42,254 nucleotides of DNA from Clostridiales bacterium (GTDB lineage: Bacteria; Bacillota; Clostridia; Lachnospirales; Lachnospiraceae), in the NCBI GenBank assembly GCA_018376135.1, contig JAHABX010000027.1, forward strand, positions 1-42,254, in the 5' to 3' direction. The notes beneath the pieces are model-generated. The model ran no database searches. It saw only the letters and a program-made list of their open reading frames with translations, and had not been told where the DNA came from. The translations under genes and the position numbers were made by a program. Within the stretch, counting starts at the first letter, position 1. Every line of letters begins with the position of its first letter. This document shows positions 40,046 through 42,254 of this stretch, in pieces.

Positions 40046-41688
40046 TTCAGCACCTCCACTCCTGCTTCATTGGTCAGCGGGCTGCGCCTGCTGTAATCAA
40101 ACAGCACAAACATTGGTCCATCCTCCAGCTCAAATACCTCAATATGCACCTGACGCCCGTAGATCCTTGCGTACTCCTTCAACTGTTCTTTATACTTTCC
40201 GGTGTCCGCCGCAAATTCCGGACGACTCTTCAGGTTCTCTCTTGCATAAAGATCGTACACCATACACTGATCGTACAGCCTCTCCGTCCAGCCCTTCCTG
40301 TGCAGGAACTCCCGCAGGATCTCATACCTTGCCATCCGCGAATGACTGACCGCATGATATCCCTCCGTCTCATAGTATACTGCAAGCTCCCTGAAAAAAG
40401 CAAAAGGAGATTCATACCTTTCCAAAAGCTTCTGAAGTGTCTGTTCAAACTGATGGCTGTTATAATAGACCTCCACCATCTCCTCCACGCCCTTCAAAAG
40501 CAGGATCTCTTCATAACTGATCCAGTTCGTGGAAAACACCTCATAGGGCGGCTGCCCATGATAAACAATCCCGTATTCAGAGGCATCCCTGTGCATCTTT
40601 GCACCCTTCAGCACTTTCAGGAAGCCAAGCTGAAGCTGTTCCGGCTCCATACGGAACACATGGTCAAAGGATCTCTGAAAGCTCTCCAGATTCTCTCCAG
40701 GAAGCCCTGCGATCAGATCCAGATGCTGGTGGATATTTTCAAAGCCCTTCACCCGGCTTACCATCTCCGAAAGCTTTTCCAGATCCATGGTCCGGTCGAT
40801 CCTGCGGACAGTATCCGGATTGGTGGACTGCACCCCGATCTCCAGCTGGATCAGCCCCGGACGCATCCGACTCATAAGCTCCAGCTCCTCCTCCGTGATC
40901 AGATCTGCTGCAATCTCGAAGTGAAAGTTCGTCACACCATTATCATGCTCTGTCATCCAGCTCCACAGCTCCCTTGTCCGCGCCGGATTACAGTTAAAGG
41001 TCCTGTCCACGAATTTCACCTGAGGAATCCGTTCCTCCAGAAAACGCCCCAGTTCCTGCTTTACCAGTTCCATGCTCCGATACCTGACCCTCTTATCTAT
41101 AGAAGAAAGACAGTAACTGCATCGAAAAGGGCATCCCCTGCTGGATTCATAATAGATGATCTTATTCTTAAATTCGAAAAAGTCTTCATATGCAAAAGGA
41201 ATCTCATCCATATCCACCGGCGCCGCATCCGGATTCTCACGGATATTTCCCTCTGCATCCCGGAAGGTAAGTCCCTCGATCCCGTCAAGTGTGCCTGTTC
41301 CTTCTATATAATAGGCTGCAAGCCTCCGGAAAATATACTCTCCTTCTCCCCGCATCACTCCGCACACCTGCGGATATTCCTTCAGAAAATCCGCCGCATC
41401 ATAGGACACCTCCGGTCCTCCTGCCCAGAGCTTTACTCCCGGAAGTATCTTCGGAAGCTCTTCCAGTAACTCTCCGATGATTCTCCGGTTCCATATATAA
41501 CAGGAAAATGCGACCACATCCGGCTTTCGTCTGTAAATGTCTCCCAATATCTCGTCCTGCTGCTGATTGATCGTATATTCTCCGATCTCAACCTGCGCTC
41601 CCCAAGAGCGGGTAACCGCCTTTAAGCTGTACACCGCCAGATTAGAATGGATGTATTTTGCATTGACTGCCGCCAGCAATATTTTCAT
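40042..41688 (-). CDS. B12-binding domain radical SAM protein (DUF4080 family)
   Basis: A 548-residue protein. N-terminal cobalamin-binding Rossmann domain (about 1-130, ILLAAVNAKYIHSNLAVYSLKAVT; PDVVAFSCYIWNRRIIGELLEELPKILPGVKLWAGGPEVS), then the radical SAM barrel with SSRGCPFRCSYCLSS (Cys-x3-Cys-x2-Cys for the 4Fe-4S cluster), and a C-terminal DUF4080 region (about 370-540). Such proteins are thought to be radical methyltransferases or related enzymes; the substrate is unknown. DxHxxG is not clear in the N-terminal domain, so cobalamin may bind base-off in another way or not at all. First gene of a ten-gene operon with a good promoter. Confidence 0.9.
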   Translation of the reverse strand: MKILLAAVNAKYIHSNLAVYSLKAVTRSWGAQVEIGEYTINQQQDEILGDIYRRKPDVVAFSCYIWNRRIIGELLEELPKILPGVKLWAGGPEVSYDAADFLKEYPQVCGVMRGEGEYIFRRLAAYYIEGTGTLDGIEGLTFRDAEGNIRENPDAAPVDMDEIPFAYEDFFEFKNKIIYYESSRGCPFRCSYCLSSIDKRVRYRSMELVKQELGRFLEERIPQVKFVDRTFNCNPARTRELWSWMTEHDNGVTNFHFEIAADLITEEELELMSRMRPGLIQLEIGVQSTNPDTVRRIDRTMDLEKLSEMVSRVKGFENIHQHLDLIAGLPGENLESFQRSFDHVFRMEPEQLQLGFLKVLKGAKMHRDASEYGIVYHGQPPYEVFSTNWISYEEILLLKGVEEMVEVYYNSHQFEQTLQKLLERYESPFAFFRELAVYYETEGYHAVSHSRMARYEILREFLHRKGWTERLYDQCMVYDLYARENLKSRPEFAADTGKYKEQLKEYARIYGRQVHIEVFELEDGPMFVLFDYSRRSPLTNEAGVEVLK

Positions 41689-41736
41689 ATACGCCTCCGC
41701 CTTTCTCCGGTCATATTCTCCTCTTTATCTGCGCTC

Positions 41737-41764
41737 ATTTTAACACATCCAAACCAGATTGCAA
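41737..41764 (-). promoter_or_regulatory. Promoter of the ten-gene operon
   Basis: On the minus strand TTGCAA (41759-41764) and TAAAAT (41737-41742), 16 bp apart, about 45 nt upstream of the radical SAM start. Confidence 0.6.
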
Positions 41765-41857
41765 CTTTCTTTCACTTTTGTTTCGTATTTCTTTCGTATT
41801 TTTAGAAATCCTTTATCTCGCCGCCACACTTTCGTCACAATTGCCTGATATTATAAT

Positions 41858-41971
41858 ACTCGTAACAGGAACACATCAGTATTTCATTCATAACACTTTA
41901 GGGGGCTTCCCAAAAGCCCCCACTCCCTCGAATTTACAGGCTTTTGCAGATGCAGAAGCCTTTTATTTTTT
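41858..41971 (+). ncRNA. Candidate small RNA or leader
   Basis: A TATAAT box (41852-41857) is followed by about 110 nt without a reading frame, a first hairpin (GGGGGCTT/AAGCCCCC, 41901-41921) and a terminator (GGCTTTTGCA..TGCAGAAGCC with a T-rich tail, 41939-41971). No convincing -35 box is seen. It could be a short untranslated RNA. Confidence 0.3.
41939..41971 (+). terminator. Terminator on the plus strand
   Basis: GGCTTTTGC pairs with GCAGAAGCC (one G-T pair) over a 4-nt loop, followed by TTTTATTTTTT. Confidence 0.75.
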
Positions 41972-42156
41972 CTGATCTTGCGTCAGATCCATTACTTGAA
42001 ATATCAGCTGCACTCCATGTACATAGTCTTGTATTTATGGTATCATGTAAACAGACATTATACCAAGGCACCGGCAAAGCCATTGATATGCAGATGGTGC
42101 AGAAGAATAAGCCTGACTTCACTGTCAACACTATATTCATGAAAGGATGTGTTCTC

Positions 42157-42254
42157 ATGCCATTACTCAAAGGTGATACTTATACCATTGAAGATATCTA
42201 TGAACTGCCAGAAGGAACCAGAGCAGAGCTGATTGACGGTCATATCTATTATAT
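42157..42254 (+). CDS. Uma2 family putative endonuclease (5' part only)
   Basis: The first 32 residues (MPLLKGDTYTIEDIYELPEG, then TRAELIDGHIYY) match the opening of Uma2-family proteins (PF05685, restriction-endonuclease-like fold): YTIEDYxxLPEGxRAELIDGxIY. The gene runs off the right edge, so the catalytic Asp/Glu residues cannot be seen. ATG 42157 has AAAGGA 9-10 nt before; an in-frame ATG at 42139 would add six residues but covers that site. Uma2 genes are numerous in Clostridia and of unsettled function, often taken as mobile or regulatory nucleases. Confidence 0.75.
   Translation, partial: MPLLKGDTYTIEDIYELPEGTRAELIDGHIYY

Noticed and set aside
41934..42170. Minus-strand frame of 78 codons near the right edge
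   Set aside because: It covers the plus-strand terminator and an inverted repeat, and no ribosome site or family resemblance was seen.

Overview
The window looks like chromosomal DNA of a Gram-positive anaerobe of the Clostridia, most likely a Lachnospiraceae (Blautia, Dorea or Mediterraneibacter-like). The signs are purine-rich Shine-Dalgarno sites, a long inorganic pyrophosphatase with CBS-DRTGG-CBS insert, DUF1002, VanW/G5 and G5-LysM-M23 envelope proteins, a B12-binding radical SAM protein next to endonuclease III, and BMP-type and ChvE-type sugar/nucleoside ABC transporters. The genus is an inference. Almost every gene is on the minus strand. The plus-strand exceptions are an orphan 88-residue protein, a small lipoprotein and a cut-off Uma2 gene at the right edge.

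Layout from left to right (minus-strand operons read right to left). (1) 1-9858: one compact operon, running from a strong promoter and a HutC/GntR-type regulator through a BMP lipoprotein, a VOC protein, the ATPase and two permeases of a nucleoside-type ABC transporter, then an isochorismatase-type hydrolase, a PfkB kinase, a nucleoside phosphorylase, a BtpA/SgcQ TIM-barrel protein and an iron alcohol dehydrogenase that leaves the window. This reads as uptake and complete breakdown of a nucleoside-like compound and is the best candidate here for an undescribed pathway. (2) 10019-14910: CBS-type pyrophosphatase, LysR regulator, flavin reductase and LysM-G5-M23 peptidase. (3) 15046-19034: small alarmone synthetase with a palindrome-rich leader, TtcA-like PP-loop ATPase, the plus-strand orphan, DUF1002 protein and alpha/beta hydrolase. 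(4) 19092-20544: aspartate kinase with its own promoter and terminator. (5) 20591-28525: L-arabinose locus chvE-gguA-gguB-araR-(79-residue membrane protein)-araA-araD, with AraR-like dyads around a strong promoter but no ribulokinase gene. (6) 28597-30151: MmcQ/YjbR protein and a lipoprotein.

(7) 30113-31998: a small AT-rich accessory segment just beyond the 3' end of a tRNA-Pro(CGG) gene. It holds a Fic toxin with a frameshifted N-terminus, its VbhA-like 56-residue antitoxin, a minimal nucleotidyltransferase with a truncated HEPN-like partner, and a fragment of a tyrosine recombinase. Imperfect 39-bp direct repeats, which are themselves terminator hairpins, bound it. This looks like the residue of an integrated element.

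(8) 32196-41764: ten genes packed head to tail behind one promoter: B12-binding radical SAM protein, Nth, DEDDh exonuclease, a 34-residue membrane peptide, VanW/G5 protein, HypE-like AIR-synthase protein, Lrp regulator, aminotransferase, TrmL and a coiled-coil/SleB cell wall hydrolase with an E/P-rich repeat tail. (9) 41850-42254: a possible small RNA, then the start of a Uma2 gene. All calls rest on reading the sequence and translations; no database search was run.
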